A DNA stretch of 64,000 nucleotides from NCBI GenBank assembly GCA_044507625.1, contig JBIQJE010000008.1, positions 70,844 to 134,843 of the forward strand, given 5' to 3'. The notes under the pieces are model-generated. The model ran no database searches. It was not told where the DNA came from and saw only the letters and a list, made by a program, of their open reading frames with translations. The DNA comes from Hyphomicrobium_A sp044507625. Its GTDB lineage: Bacteria > Pseudomonadota > Alphaproteobacteria > Rhizobiales > Hyphomicrobiaceae. Position 1 is the first letter of the stretch. The number at the start of each line of letters is the position of its first letter. Shown here one piece after another: positions 44,348-53,147 of this stretch. A program made the translations under genes and the position numbers.

Positions 44348-45892
44348 CTATCCGCCGGCGACCGTCTCGTCCCAGGCAAGCTCGATGCGCCGCGCCTCGT
44401 CCGGCTCAAGCTTTGCGAATTCCTTCTCGCGCGCGCGCTTCGAGAACCTGCCCCCGTTCTGCCGCAGCATGCGAAAGAGGAGATCGACGGTGCGGTCGGG
44501 CATCTCCACGATGGCCTCGACGCGCGCCTTGAAGGCGTCGTAGCGGCGCAGGTAATCCGTCTCGGCGGGGAGATCCTCAAGCGCCGTCTTGCGCACGCAG
44601 TCATAGAGAAACTCGGCCTGCGGCGTCGCGTCGAAATAGCGGTAGTAATCCGCGGTGTCGTTCAGCACCTCGACATTGCCATCCGGGGTCGGCTTCCACT
44701 TCACCAGGGGAAGGACGCGGCGGGAGTAGGTCTCAAGCACCTCGCGATACTGATCGATCCGCTCCAGGATGGTGGCGGAGACCGGGAAGACGATGCCGGG
44801 CGGATTGAATCCGCGCGCCGCCAAAACGTGATGGATGAGATAGCGGTGGATTCGGCCGTTTCCGTCCTCGAACGGGTGAATGAAGACAAACCCGAAGGCC
44901 AGCACGGAGGCGGCAATGACGGCATCGAGCGCGCCGGATGTCTCGCGGTCGAAAGCGATCAGGCCGTCCATGAGCGCGGGCAGATCCTGATGGCGGGCGC
45001 TGATATGGTCGGGGATGGGGGTGCGTGAGTCTCGATGATGCTCGCCGACGAAGCCGCCTTCGCTGCGCAGGCCGAGATCAACGAAGCGGTTGTCGCCGAT
45101 GACGATCTGCTGCAGGCGCAGGAGCTCGTCGAGAGTGAGCGGCTTGCGGCCGGCCTGGCCAATGGCGCGCCCCCAGCGCTGGACCCGGTCCAGGGGCGGA
45201 TCTTCCCCCTCGATCACGTAGCTTGCGCGCGAATCCTTGAGCAGCAGGAAGGCCGCGGTGCGTGCGAGAAGATCGGCGGGGACCTTGGCGGCAAGCGCTC
45301 TTGCGCGATCGGCAAGATCGAGTTCGAGAAACGCTTCGAGCGCGGGTGTGCGGAAGACGAGGGGACAGAATGCGGGGGTGCCCGGCAGGTTGTTGCGCAC
45401 CCGGTGGCGCGGCGAATCCTGGCTGGCGCCGGGGAATTGCTGTTTGGGATCGACGACGTCGACATAGGCGACTTTGCGGGGAGGGGGCAGGTCAAGCCGG
45501 CCGCCGGTGAGCCATTCATAGAGAAACCAGATGCGCCGGGCATAGCTGCCGGTGGGCTTGGCGCGGATCAGGGCCTCGATGGGCGCAGGGCCTGTCGCGA
45601 GAAACAGGCGCTTCAGGACGGCGAGGTCCAGCCCCTCGTATTTGAGGGCGAAGGTCAGATGGCCTTCGAGGGTCGCCGCCGGTGCGTGGCGCGGGGTAAG
45701 CAGCCGCCAGCCATCCCGCTCAAGGGATTTGTGGCGGGTGGCGATGGCGCTCAGCGTCAGGGGAAGGGGGACCTCAAGGCGGAAGGCGTCAATGAGCGCA
45801 GCGTAGCCGGCCGGAGTCGCCTTCTCCGGGAGGGTTCTCTCGTGAAAAACCGTCACCGGCCCTGAAAAACGATGGCTTCCCTGTTCAGTCAT
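44348..45892 (-). CDS. Fic-domain protein (class II, self-inhibited AMPylase-like)
   Basis: A 514-aa protein. The Fic core motif HPFEDGNGRIHR is complete at 339-350. The inhibitory motif SYVIEG at 224-229 matches [S/T]xxxE[G/N] and lies N-terminal to the core, so this is a class II enzyme held inactive by its own helix. Fic proteins transfer AMP or other groups to Tyr/Thr/Ser on target proteins. A C-terminal winged-helix-like part is possible. Translation probably starts at 45892. The same frame, however, is open to 46108, and that extension repeats the N-terminal segment imperfectly (SFSWPVSVFH versus RFSGPVTVFH). Confidence 0.87.
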   Translation of the reverse strand: MTEQGSHRFSGPVTVFHERTLPEKATPAGYAALIDAFRLEVPLPLTLSAIATRHKSLERDGWRLLTPRHAPAATLEGHLTFALKYEGLDLAVLKRLFLATGPAPIEALIRAKPTGSYARRIWFLYEWLTGGRLDLPPPRKVAYVDVVDPKQQFPGASQDSPRHRVRNNLPGTPAFCPLVFRTPALEAFLELDLADRARALAAKVPADLLARTAAFLLLKDSRASYVIEGEDPPLDRVQRWGRAIGQAGRKPLTLDELLRLQQIVIGDNRFVDLGLRSEGGFVGEHHRDSRTPIPDHISARHQDLPALMDGLIAFDRETSGALDAVIAASVLAFGFVFIHPFEDGNGRIHRYLIHHVLAARGFNPPGIVFPVSATILERIDQYREVLETYSRRVLPLVKWKPTPDGNVEVLNDTADYYRYFDATPQAEFLYDCVRKTALEDLPAETDYLRRYDAFKARVEAIVEMPDRTVDLLFRMLRQNGGRFSKRAREKEFAKLEPDEARRIELAWDETVAGG

Positions 45893-46000
45893 GAAAAACG
45901 ATCTCTGGCTCCGAAATGTGCGCGCGAAGCTAATGCTACCATGAAAAACACTCACGGGCCATGAAAACGAATGGCAACCCGGGATCCGACATGAAAAAGT
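45841..46000. repeat. Duplicated about 60-bp unit with ATGAAAAAC boxes at the fic start
   Basis: TGAAAA(A)C-type boxes occur at 45843, 45863, 45892, 45942, 45962 and 45992. The segment 45841-45900 is thus repeated as 45941-46000, with the same internal spacings of about 20 and 30 bases and many shared bases between the boxes. It spans the fic start codon. Confidence 0.7.
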
Positions 46001-46072
46001 CTGGCCGAAGGAAGGGTAAGGGGCTGGCGGAGTGCCGCGCCTGCCCGGGAACGCTCCTTCCGCGCGCCAAAA

Positions 46073-46680
46073 GTGAGTCATTGGGCGTCGACTCACCTTT
46101 CGCGCCAATGGGTTGGCGTGCGCCGCCCCGAAGGAAGGTCAGCCGAAGGAAAGGTGAGGATTTGGGCGGCAACTCACCCTGTCCTCGATTGAAGCGAAGA
46201 GAGCGCCCCGGATGTGCAGTACTTCGCGAGGTAGGGAAGGGGGGCGCTCGCCTGACCGGAACGCATCAGGGGCCGCTCCAGGGCTCCGTGTGACCATGCC
46301 AGTGGCCAGGTGGCAGGTTCTTGGGTGCGATATCGCCCCGAGGTGATCCCCGCCAAGCCACTTGAAGGCGTTTCGGGCTGCACGGACGGCAGGGTTCAGG
46401 CGCAGCGAAGCAATCAGCTCTGTCGATTTGTCCACACGCTGTCGGCAGCCATTGGTCGCTTCTCTTTATTCAATGATTCAAGATTCTATTTCAGGGGCTG
46501 AATCCGCCTTTTTGATCAGGTGCTTGTCAGTCCAGAAGTGAGGAATCGGGCGGGATAGGTGAGGAATGGGGCGGAGTCGCGTGAGTGAACGGGCGGAGTC
46601 ACGTGAAACTTTGGGCGGCGGGCGGTGAGGAATTGGGCGCGGACAGCGCGCAGCGACGCACAGAAGTGAGAAAATGGGCT
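46073..46680. other. oriV: Iteron region, part of the plasmid origin (oriV)
   Basis: Six direct copies of a 15-base word close to GTGAGGAATNGGGCG lie at 46538-46552, 46559-46573, 46581-46595, 46603-46617, 46625-46639 and 46666-46680. All have the same orientation and start about 21-22 bases apart, apart from the last interval. Two more (46073-46087, 46154-46168) lie further left, each followed by an inverted ACTCACC. They sit next to a Rep_3 initiator gene. Confidence 0.8.
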
Positions 46681-46684
46681 GTGC

Positions 46685-47602
46685 TCAAGGGGCCGGAGTA
46701 TCGGCGGAAATGCGTTCGACGCGGCCGGTCATGCGCGCCTTGCGGCCGACCCGGCTTTTCTCGCGCTCGTCATGCGCCTGCCGCCGCTCTTCCTCGGATT
46801 TGCGGAACCACATCACGATGAGCTTCGCAACGGAGCGTCCGATTTTCACGGCCGAAATCTCGACGATGAAGTCGCTCAGCAGGTTGACCTCCTCGATGGC
46901 CGGCTTGAGGCAGTATTTGTTGAAATCGGCGTAGCGCTCGAGCTTGCCGTCGGGCACGCCGAGCATGGAGCGCAGCTCGTCGACGGTGAACTCGTCATGC
47001 TGCTTGTCCAGCCCGATGCGGCGCTCGATCATCTCGTAGAGCCGGATCGAGTATTTGGAGCGCAGCGTATACATGATGTGGGATTTGAGCGTCGCCCAGG
47101 CGCGGGACTGGGAAATGACGGTCAGCAGGTCGGGAGGGAAGGTATAGGTAAAATAGCCGTCGTCCTTGTCCTCTTCCTTGTTGGTCCCCAGCAGGTGCAC
47201 GCGGAAGGTCGCGAACTGGCCGGTCTGCGGATCCTTCGCCCGGATCTTCACCCAGGCCGACATCAGATTGTCAAAGGCCTCGTGCAGGCGGTCATTGCTC
47301 TCATGGCTTCCGCGCAGGCTGGCCTTAAGCACCTTGTGCACGGGCGAGGTGCGGATGTTGTTCCAGGCATGAGCGAGGAGCTGGTTGTAAAGAATCGTTT
47401 CGTTGCGGGTGAGGGGGGTGAGCTCGACAATGTCGACAAGCTCGCGCGGCTTGATGATGCGCCCTTCGTTATGGGGATCGAGCGGCTGTCCCGTCACTTT
47501 CATGTCGGTTGCGAGAAAACTGCCTGACGGCCGCGCCGATGGCTCTGGCTCCTGATCCTCATAGGTCCCGATGAGGGAAGTGGTAAATCCGCGCTTCTTC
47601 AC
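46685..47602 (-). CDS. repA: Rep_3-family plasmid replication initiator
   Basis: A 305-aa initiator of the Rep_3 (RepB-like winged-helix) family. It shows LTRNETILYNQLLAHAW in the first winged helix and SHIMYTLRSKYSIRLYEMIERR with FTVDELRSMLGVPDGKLERYADFNKYCLKPAIEEVN in the second. It binds iterons to open the origin. GTG at 47602 is the likely start. Iterons lie on both sides of the gene, so the element can probably replicate as a circle after excision. Confidence 0.92.
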   Translation of the reverse strand: MKKRGFTTSLIGTYEDQEPEPSARPSGSFLATDMKVTGQPLDPHNEGRIIKPRELVDIVELTPLTRNETILYNQLLAHAWNNIRTSPVHKVLKASLRGSHESNDRLHEAFDNLMSAWVKIRAKDPQTGQFATFRVHLLGTNKEEDKDDGYFTYTFPPDLLTVISQSRAWATLKSHIMYTLRSKYSIRLYEMIERRIGLDKQHDEFTVDELRSMLGVPDGKLERYADFNKYCLKPAIEEVNLLSDFIVEISAVKIGRSVAKLIVMWFRKSEEERRQAHDEREKSRVGRKARMTGRVERISADTPAP

Positions 47603-47641
47603 AAGTCCAAAGCGTGTCGATCAATTCCTTGCCGGTCAAGA

Positions 47642-47758
47642 GTGAGTCGGTTCTTATCCCGAAGACTCACTTTTGGCGCCGCCCAATAACTCACCGATGG
47701 ATTCCGGCCAAAGCCGCAGCTTGACTGGGGCGACTCGGCGCTCCGCCCAATACCTCAC
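47642..47758. repeat. Iterons and inverted repeat upstream of repA
   Basis: Two copies of the iteron in reverse orientation (CGCCCAATAACTCAC at 47680-47694, CGCCCAATACCTCAC at 47744-47758) lie in the repA promoter region. A GTGAGTC ... GACTCAC inverted repeat (47642-47670) lies beside them. This suits autoregulation by RepA. Confidence 0.75.
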
Positions 47759-47791
47759 TTTTGCATCAGAGACGGCGGATACGATCACCGA

Positions 47792-48082
47792 TCAAGACGC
47801 GCGGCGCAGGGGCGCAAGGTTGCCGATGCCGGTGCCGAGCACGGCGAGAATCTTCCGCCGCGCCGATGTTGCGGGTGCGATGAGCTTGTGTTTTTCGAGA
47901 TCGGCGAGGATGTCGGCAGCCGCTTGGTAATGCGAGACGCGGCCGTCTTTGGTGATGGCTGCAAGCAGCTGCTCCGACAGGCGCGTCAGCAGCACCTGAC
48001 AATCGGCGCCAGGACGGATGACAAGACCCGCGCGGGTCAGGAACAGCAGCAGATGGGCGGCCTGTTCATAGAGATGCGGCAT
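47792..48082 (-). CDS. Hypothetical plasmid protein
   Basis: A 96-aa helical protein (MPHLYEQAAHLLLFLTRAGLVIRPGADCQVLL...). No domain can be named. It lies upstream of repA on the same strand and downstream of an AlpA-like gene. The frame is open to 48133, so the start is tentative. Confidence 0.5.
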   Translation of the reverse strand: MPHLYEQAAHLLLFLTRAGLVIRPGADCQVLLTRLSEQLLAAITKDGRVSHYQAAADILADLEKHKLIAPATSARRKILAVLGTGIGNLAPLRRAS

Positions 48083-48138
48083 GGGCCCTCGATCCACCGC
48101 TCCGCCTGCGCCTCCAGACGGGAGAAGCGGCAAGCCTG

Positions 48139-48384
48139 CTATGCGATGTGCGTTTCGGACTCGTCGATATGCGCGATCACGACAGGCCGTGCAGCGAACC
48201 AGGCTTCGATTTCAGTAAGCCGCCAGCCGACGCGGTTCTCACCGATGCGGATGCGCTGCGGGAACTTGGCCTGACGCATCAGGCGGTAGATGTGCTGCGG
48301 CGTATAGCGGGTGAGGGCGCAGACTTCCTTGATGGTCAGCAGGCGCAGATGTGCGAGGGGATCGTCTCTCTTCCTTTCAGGCAT
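48139..48384 (-). CDS. AlpA/excisionase-like helix-turn-helix protein
   Basis: An 81-aa protein with the AlpA/MerR-type winged helix-turn-helix (LLTIKEVCALTRYTPQHIYRLMRQAKFPQRIRIGENRVGW, WRLTEIEAWFAAR). AlpA-like proteins activate or act as excisionases for P4-type integrases. The start at 48384 is preceded by GGAGG nine bases before it. It could direct excision of this element or regulate repA. Confidence 0.82.
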   Translation of the reverse strand: MPERKRDDPLAHLRLLTIKEVCALTRYTPQHIYRLMRQAKFPQRIRIGENRVGWRLTEIEAWFAARPVVIAHIDESETHIA

Positions 48385-48518
48385 AAGGGGGTCCTCCATG
48401 GGCCAGCGGGGGTGGCTCAAGCAGTTCGCGCAAATTGTCGGGGGACGCGGGAACACACGGCGATCAGCATCGCCATATGTAAACAATAATACGGAATGTA
48501 AATGTCGTCTAGCTTATT

Positions 48519-49151
48519 TTACATTCGTCGCCTACGCCGGCTTTGGAGGGCGAGGCCAAGTTTCCTGATGTCCTCGGGATCGATGTCACGCGCGAGGCGA
48601 TCGAGCGTCTGGTCGACAGTGGACGAGCGCCTCGGCAACTCTTCAATGTCGTCTTCAGGGTGGCGGTGCACCCAGACGGCAAAGGCGCGATAGAGGGGCA
48701 TGTCGCGGCGGCGGATATGGGCGCGCGTCAGACCCTTGCCGATCCAGGGGGCATAATGGCTTCGGATAAACGCGACAGGATTCAAGCTGTTGTTGTTCTC
48801 GCGCTCGGACCAGAGTGGGACGGAGCGGAGGTCGTGATCGGAGGGGTTTTGAGGTGGCGGCCGGGGCGTAAGGGTGTCACGCACCGCTGCCGAGCGGCTC
48901 ATCACCTGTTGCTCAAGCGCGTTGAGCTTTTGAGTCACGTCCCTGATCTGGCGCAGCAGTTCGAGATCGGCTTGCTCGTTGGCCGCACGTCCGCGCTCGG
49001 CCCGGGCAGCGCGACGCTTCGCCAGAGCCTCTTGCGGGATCTGCCTCAGCAACGAAGAGATCTTGAGCTTTTCGCCCGGCGGCTTGACGGCCATGATGAT
49101 CGGCTCGCGCTCTGATGCGGTTGACGCGCGAGCGATCGCACGTTTCGTCAT
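48519..49151 (-). CDS. Hypothetical protein
   Basis: A 210-aa, Arg-rich protein with a likely coiled coil around residues 45-85 (KRRAARAERGRAANEQADLELLRQIRDVTQKLNALEQQ). A C-terminal part (NPVAFIRSHYAPWIGKGLTRAHIRRRD) has no known family. A later ATG at 49094 is possible. Position between the AlpA-like gene and the cargo suggests a plasmid backbone role. Confidence 0.55.
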   Translation of the reverse strand: MTKRAIARASTASEREPIIMAVKPPGEKLKISSLLRQIPQEALAKRRAARAERGRAANEQADLELLRQIRDVTQKLNALEQQVMSRSAAVRDTLTPRPPPQNPSDHDLRSVPLWSERENNNSLNPVAFIRSHYAPWIGKGLTRAHIRRRDMPLYRAFAVWVHRHPEDDIEELPRRSSTVDQTLDRLARDIDPEDIRKLGLALQSRRRRRM

Positions 49152-49352
49152 GCGTGTAAACGTGCCTTGCGAGATTTACACAGCAACGGCGAGCGGCGTC
49201 CTTAGCCGGACCTGTCATTCCAGGTGTGACGAAGGCGTGTCATTCGGCTTTGCGGTCCGCCCCGCGGGATCGGCGCAGTAAAACGGCAGGGAGGCCCAAC
49301 GCAGGGAATCGGGCATGCTGTGTGAACGGGCCCCCATTGCCCGTGGAGGATC

Positions 49353-50618
49353 ATGGACCAGAACGAACTCTTCCAGAGGCTGGCAGTGGCGCTCGCGATC
49401 GGATTGCTGATCGGCCTCGAGAGGGGCTGGCAGACGCGCGATGAGAGCGATCACCAGCGGACGGCAGGGTTACGCACCTTTGCCCTGACCGGCCTGCTCG
49501 GCGGCATCTGCGGCCTGCTGGGCTCGGCCTTGTCGCCCGTCGTGCTGGCCGCCGGGGTCATCGCCTACACGATCGCTCTCGTAACGTTCAGCACCATGGA
49601 GGCGTCGGCGGAGAAGAATTTCAGCGTGACAGGGGTGGTCGCCGGCATTCTCACCTTCATGCTCGGCGCCTACGCGGTCCTGGGCAATGTGACCGTGGCG
49701 GTCGCCGCATCGGTTGCCATGGCCATTCTTCTGGCGCTGCGCGACACGCTGCATACATGGGTGCGCACCATCACCTGGCCGGAGATGCGCAGCGCCCTCG
49801 TTCTGCTGGCCATGTCTTTCCTGCTGCTGCCGGTCTTGCCCAACAGGACTGTTGACCCGTGGCAGGTGCTCAACCCTGCCGAGATCTGGCTGCTCGCCAT
49901 CCTGATCGCGGCCATTTCCTTCGCCGGCTACATCGCCGTGCGGGTGCTGGGCGAGCGAAAGGGCATCGCACTCGCGGCCATTACGGGCGGTCTCGCCTCA
50001 TCGACGGCAACGACCTTGTCCTTTGCGCGGCTGGCGCGCGAGCATCCCCAAAGCACGAACGTGCTGGCAGGAGGCATTCTGCTCGCCAGCCTGACGATGA
50101 TGGGACGCATTCTTGTTCTGGTCGGCCTTATCAAGCCTGAACTGCTCGGACCATTGCTTGCGCCCATCGCTGCAGCCGCCTGCGTTTTCCTGATCGGAAC
50201 CGCCATTCTCTATCGCGGACAGATCGACGGCACGGGCGAACAGCCGCATCTGCGCATCAGCAATCCCTTTGATCTCGGCGCCGTACTCTGGCTGGTGGCG
50301 CTGCTGGCCGTCATCATGCTGGTGGCAAAACTTCTCACCGCGCAGACGGGATCTGCCGGAGTCTATGTGCTGGCGGGGATTTCCGGCATCGTCGATGTCG
50401 ATGCGCTGACGCTGTCAATGACGCGCCTGGCAGGATTGCAGATGCCGATGATCGAGGCTTCCACGGCGATCCTGATCGCCGCTGCCGCCAACACGCTGTC
50501 GAAAGCCGTAATCGCAACGGCTGTCGGCGGAAGCCGGCTCGGCATTGCCATCGGCGCGGTCAGCGCGCTTGTCATCGCCGCGCTCGCCGGAGGCATTTTC
50601 CTGCAGAGTGGGGGATGA
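49353..50618 (+). CDS. MgtC/SapB-DUF4010 family membrane protein
   Basis: A 421-aa, highly hydrophobic protein with about 12 predicted membrane segments. The N-terminal part has the MgtC/SapB signature (ALAIGLLIGLERGWQTR, RTFALTGLLGGICGLLG); the rest is the DUF4010 region (GGLASSTATTLSFARLA, ANTLSKAVIA). MgtC proteins help cells cope with low magnesium or acid stress; the DUF4010 fusion is uncharacterised. GGAGG stands five bases before the ATG. It starts the non-defence cargo near the right end. Confidence 0.87.
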   Translation: MDQNELFQRLAVALAIGLLIGLERGWQTRDESDHQRTAGLRTFALTGLLGGICGLLGSALSPVVLAAGVIAYTIALVTFSTMEASAEKNFSVTGVVAGILTFMLGAYAVLGNVTVAVAASVAMAILLALRDTLHTWVRTITWPEMRSALVLLAMSFLLLPVLPNRTVDPWQVLNPAEIWLLAILIAAISFAGYIAVRVLGERKGIALAAITGGLASSTATTLSFARLAREHPQSTNVLAGGILLASLTMMGRILVLVGLIKPELLGPLLAPIAAAACVFLIGTAILYRGQIDGTGEQPHLRISNPFDLGAVLWLVALLAVIMLVAKLLTAQTGSAGVYVLAGISGIVDVDALTLSMTRLAGLQMPMIEASTAILIAAAANTLSKAVIATAVGGSRLGIAIGAVSALVIAALAGGIFLQSGG

Positions 50619-50925
50619 TGGGACCTTCTCTTTGTCTCCTGGAGGATCTCCATTTTATCGCGAGCATCAGGGTGACGTGCCGATTGACAAAACCCCGCAA
50701 ACGCCCATCTTAATCCGATGACCCGCTTCGACCATCACCCGAGCATCCATCGCGCATTCCCGATCGCGGAATAGCGTCCCCGGCTCGGTGCGTCGCGCCC
50801 CCCGAGCGCGGGGGAGGTCTGGAACCGTCACGGCTCCGCTCGGGCGCGCCAACTCCACAACAAAAAAACAATGACGCCGCACCGGCCGCATGGCCGACCA
50901 TGCGCGTCATGGAAAGAGAACGATC
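50619..50925. other. Spacer between the MgtC-like and Rnk-like genes
   Basis: No gene is seen. It holds a small GC hairpin (CCCCC ... GGGGG near 50799-50814) but no other recognisable signal. Confidence 0.5.
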
Positions 50926-51318
50926 ATGCTGGATACGCTTACCACCAACAAACCGGACATCGTCATCAGTGAGGCGGATCATGCGCGCCTCTCGCAATTG
51001 GCCGAGGGACTGCTTACGCGCCTCCCCGAGGTTGCTGGCGAGCTTCTGGCCGAGGTCGAGCGTGCGACAATCGTCGCGCCCGACGCCCTGCCGCGCAACG
51101 TCGTCGCTATGGGATCGACGGTGGAATTCGCAACCGAAGAGGGAGAGGCGCGGCGTGTCACGCTCGTCTTTCCGGACCAGGCGGACATCGCCAAGGAGCG
51201 CATTTCCGTGCTGACGCCGATCGGCGCCGCGCTCATCGGTCTTGGCGAGGGACAGTCGATCACCTGGAAAACCCGCGACGGGCGCACCCGCGAGCTGCGC
51301 GTGCTGCGTGTTCTCTAG
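50926..51318 (+). CDS. Rnk/GreA-like nucleoside diphosphate kinase regulator
   Basis: A 130-aa protein. An N-terminal helical part (about 12-50) is followed by a GreA C-terminal-type (FKBP-like) domain: NVVAMGSTVEFATEEGEARRVTLVFP, ISVLTPIGAALIGLGEGQSITW. This fits Rnk proteins, which bind RNA polymerase and influence nucleotide pools. ATG 50926 is preferred over the upstream start in the same frame. Confidence 0.83.
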   Translation: MLDTLTTNKPDIVISEADHARLSQLAEGLLTRLPEVAGELLAEVERATIVAPDALPRNVVAMGSTVEFATEEGEARRVTLVFPDQADIAKERISVLTPIGAALIGLGEGQSITWKTRDGRTRELRVLRVL

Positions 51319-51632
51319 CGCGCGCGGTTTGTGCCTTCGCGGCCGCTCGGCCGCTTCATGCAAGTCATGCCCGAATTCTTTAGTTTGGTGTGAGCTTACA
51401 TGCGTCGGGGACACCATCGCGGACGGCGTCCACTGACGCCTGACGCTGGAAGGGATAAGACTGCATATTTCGTCGCTTATGATGTTTAGCAGCGTATTTC
51501 TGCAATTTTATCTTGCCTGTCTGACCCACCGGCAGCGGCTCGCAAGGAATTAACCACACGCAGGGAAGGCTGGCGTTCGGGCGGCGCCCTGAACTAGGGT
51601 CGCCGGATATTGCCAAATGAGCGGGCGGGACG
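51319..51632. other. Spacer upstream of the sensor kinase
   Basis: No gene is seen. The middle part (about 51400-51540) is A+T-richer and probably contains the promoter of the histidine kinase gene. Confidence 0.5.
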
Positions 51633-53147
51633 ATGCCGAAACCGGGGAGTCGACTCTTCGAGATTGTGCCGGCCTATACGGTCGAGCCGGGAACGCCGGC
51701 CGCGTGGGCTTTGGCTGTCGGATGTCCGCTTGCAGCTGTCGGCGTGCGATGGCTGGTCGGGTTGTTCGATGCCGCCATCCCGCCGTTCCAACTCATCTTT
51801 GCCGCGACGCTCCTCGTGACCGTCATGGCCGGAAGGGTCGCCGGAATTACAACCGTCTTCATCGGCCTTGCGGCATCCTGGCTCGCCTTCGGCGCCGAGA
51901 TACCGGCCGCGTTCAGGCCGAGTTCGCTCCTGCTTTACGTCCTCTCTTGCGCTGCGATCGTCCTCGTGTCGGATGAGTACAGGCGCCTCCTGCGCCGCTA
52001 TCAGGAGAAGGAGGCCGCCGTCGAGCGGCAGATGCTGCTCATCAAATCAGAGAACCAGGTTCTCTCCCGCGTAGCGGAGGATGCAGGACGCAAGGAGCTC
52101 CTCGAGCTCATCTGCAAATCCGCTGAAGATTACTCCGGCGGCAGAATGCTGGCATCCATCCTGCTGCTGGATGAGGACGGCCGTCATCTGCGCCATGGAG
52201 CAGCGCCGAGCCTCCCTGCAAGCTACACCAGTGCAATAGACGGCCTGCAGATCGGACCCAGTGTCGGCTCGTGCGGCACCGCGGCCTACCGCAAGGAGCC
52301 CGTGTTCGTCTCGGACATCGCAAGCGACCCTCTCTGGGAGAATTACCGCGACCTTGCCTTGCGGCACGGTTTGCGCGCCTGCTGGTCGGTGCCGGTCATC
52401 TCCGGGACACAAGGCGTGCTGGGCACGTTCGCGCTTTATCACCGCGAAAGCCGAACCCCGACGGAGGAGGAAAAGGAAGCCATCGACCTGATGGCGCGGA
52501 TCGCGACGCTTGCGATGGATCACCAGCGCGGCAAGGAGCTGCGGCAGCTGCTGGTCGAAGAGCTGACGCACCGGGTGAAGAACATGTTCACGGTCGTCAT
52601 ATCGCTCGCGTCGCGCAGCCTGCGCGGACGGACCGAGGACGCCGCATACAAGGCCTTCGAAAACCGCCTGCGGGCGATGGCGGATACGCAAAATCTGCTG
52701 ACTCAATCAAACTGGTCGAGCGTCGATTTCCGCGAGCTGGTCTCGCGCATCGCGGTCGCGCCCTTCTGCGGCCCCGGAGACCGCTTCCGGCTCGAAGGAC
52801 CGCGTGTCCCCGTTCCGGCACAGTTCACCTTGCCGCTGGCGCTGTCCCTGCACGAACTGTCGACCAACGCGTCCAAGTACGGCGCGCTGACCTCCGAGTC
52901 GGGTCACGTGGATATCCGGTGGGATCTCGGCCGCAACGGTCCTGCCGAGCGGGAGCTGCATATGTCATGGATCGAGAGCGGCGGCCCCCCGGTCGAACCT
53001 CCCGGCAAGCCCGGCTTTGGCTCGCGTATGATCAAGAGCGCCTTCTCCGCCGGCGACGTCACGATCGACTATCGCAAGGATGGTCTGGTGTGCGAGATCA
53101 GGTTGCCGCTGACTCAGCAGTCTGTGGCCGGCGCACAAGCCGTCTGA
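51633..53147 (+). CDS. HWE-family sensor histidine kinase with GAF domain
   Basis: A 504-aa sensor kinase. Three to four membrane segments fill residues about 20-110 (DUF4118-like), then a short coiled coil and a GAF domain (about 145-290: DGLQIGPSVGSCGTAAYRKEP, ACWSVPV). The HWE kinase core follows (ELTHRVKNMFTVVISLASRSLRG with the phospho-His, LSLHELSTNASKYGAL, then WIESGGP). HWE kinases are mostly alphaproteobacterial and often feed stress or light pathways. No response regulator is adjacent. The last 50 bp overlap the integrase gene, which is on the other strand. Confidence 0.9.
   Translation: MPKPGSRLFEIVPAYTVEPGTPAAWALAVGCPLAAVGVRWLVGLFDAAIPPFQLIFAATLLVTVMAGRVAGITTVFIGLAASWLAFGAEIPAAFRPSSLLLYVLSCAAIVLVSDEYRRLLRRYQEKEAAVERQMLLIKSENQVLSRVAEDAGRKELLELICKSAEDYSGGRMLASILLLDEDGRHLRHGAAPSLPASYTSAIDGLQIGPSVGSCGTAAYRKEPVFVSDIASDPLWENYRDLALRHGLRACWSVPVISGTQGVLGTFALYHRESRTPTEEEKEAIDLMARIATLAMDHQRGKELRQLLVEELTHRVKNMFTVVISLASRSLRGRTEDAAYKAFENRLRAMADTQNLLTQSNWSSVDFRELVSRIAVAPFCGPGDRFRLEGPRVPVPAQFTLPLALSLHELSTNASKYGALTSESGHVDIRWDLGRNGPAERELHMSWIESGGPPVEPPGKPGFGSRMIKSAFSAGDVTIDYRKDGLVCEIRLPLTQQSVAGAQAV

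Noticed and set aside
46538..46680. Regular short repeats that could suggest a CRISPR array
   Set aside because: The repeats are only about 15 bases with 6-11-base gaps, vary in sequence and adjoin a Rep_3 gene; they are iterons. No cas genes are present.
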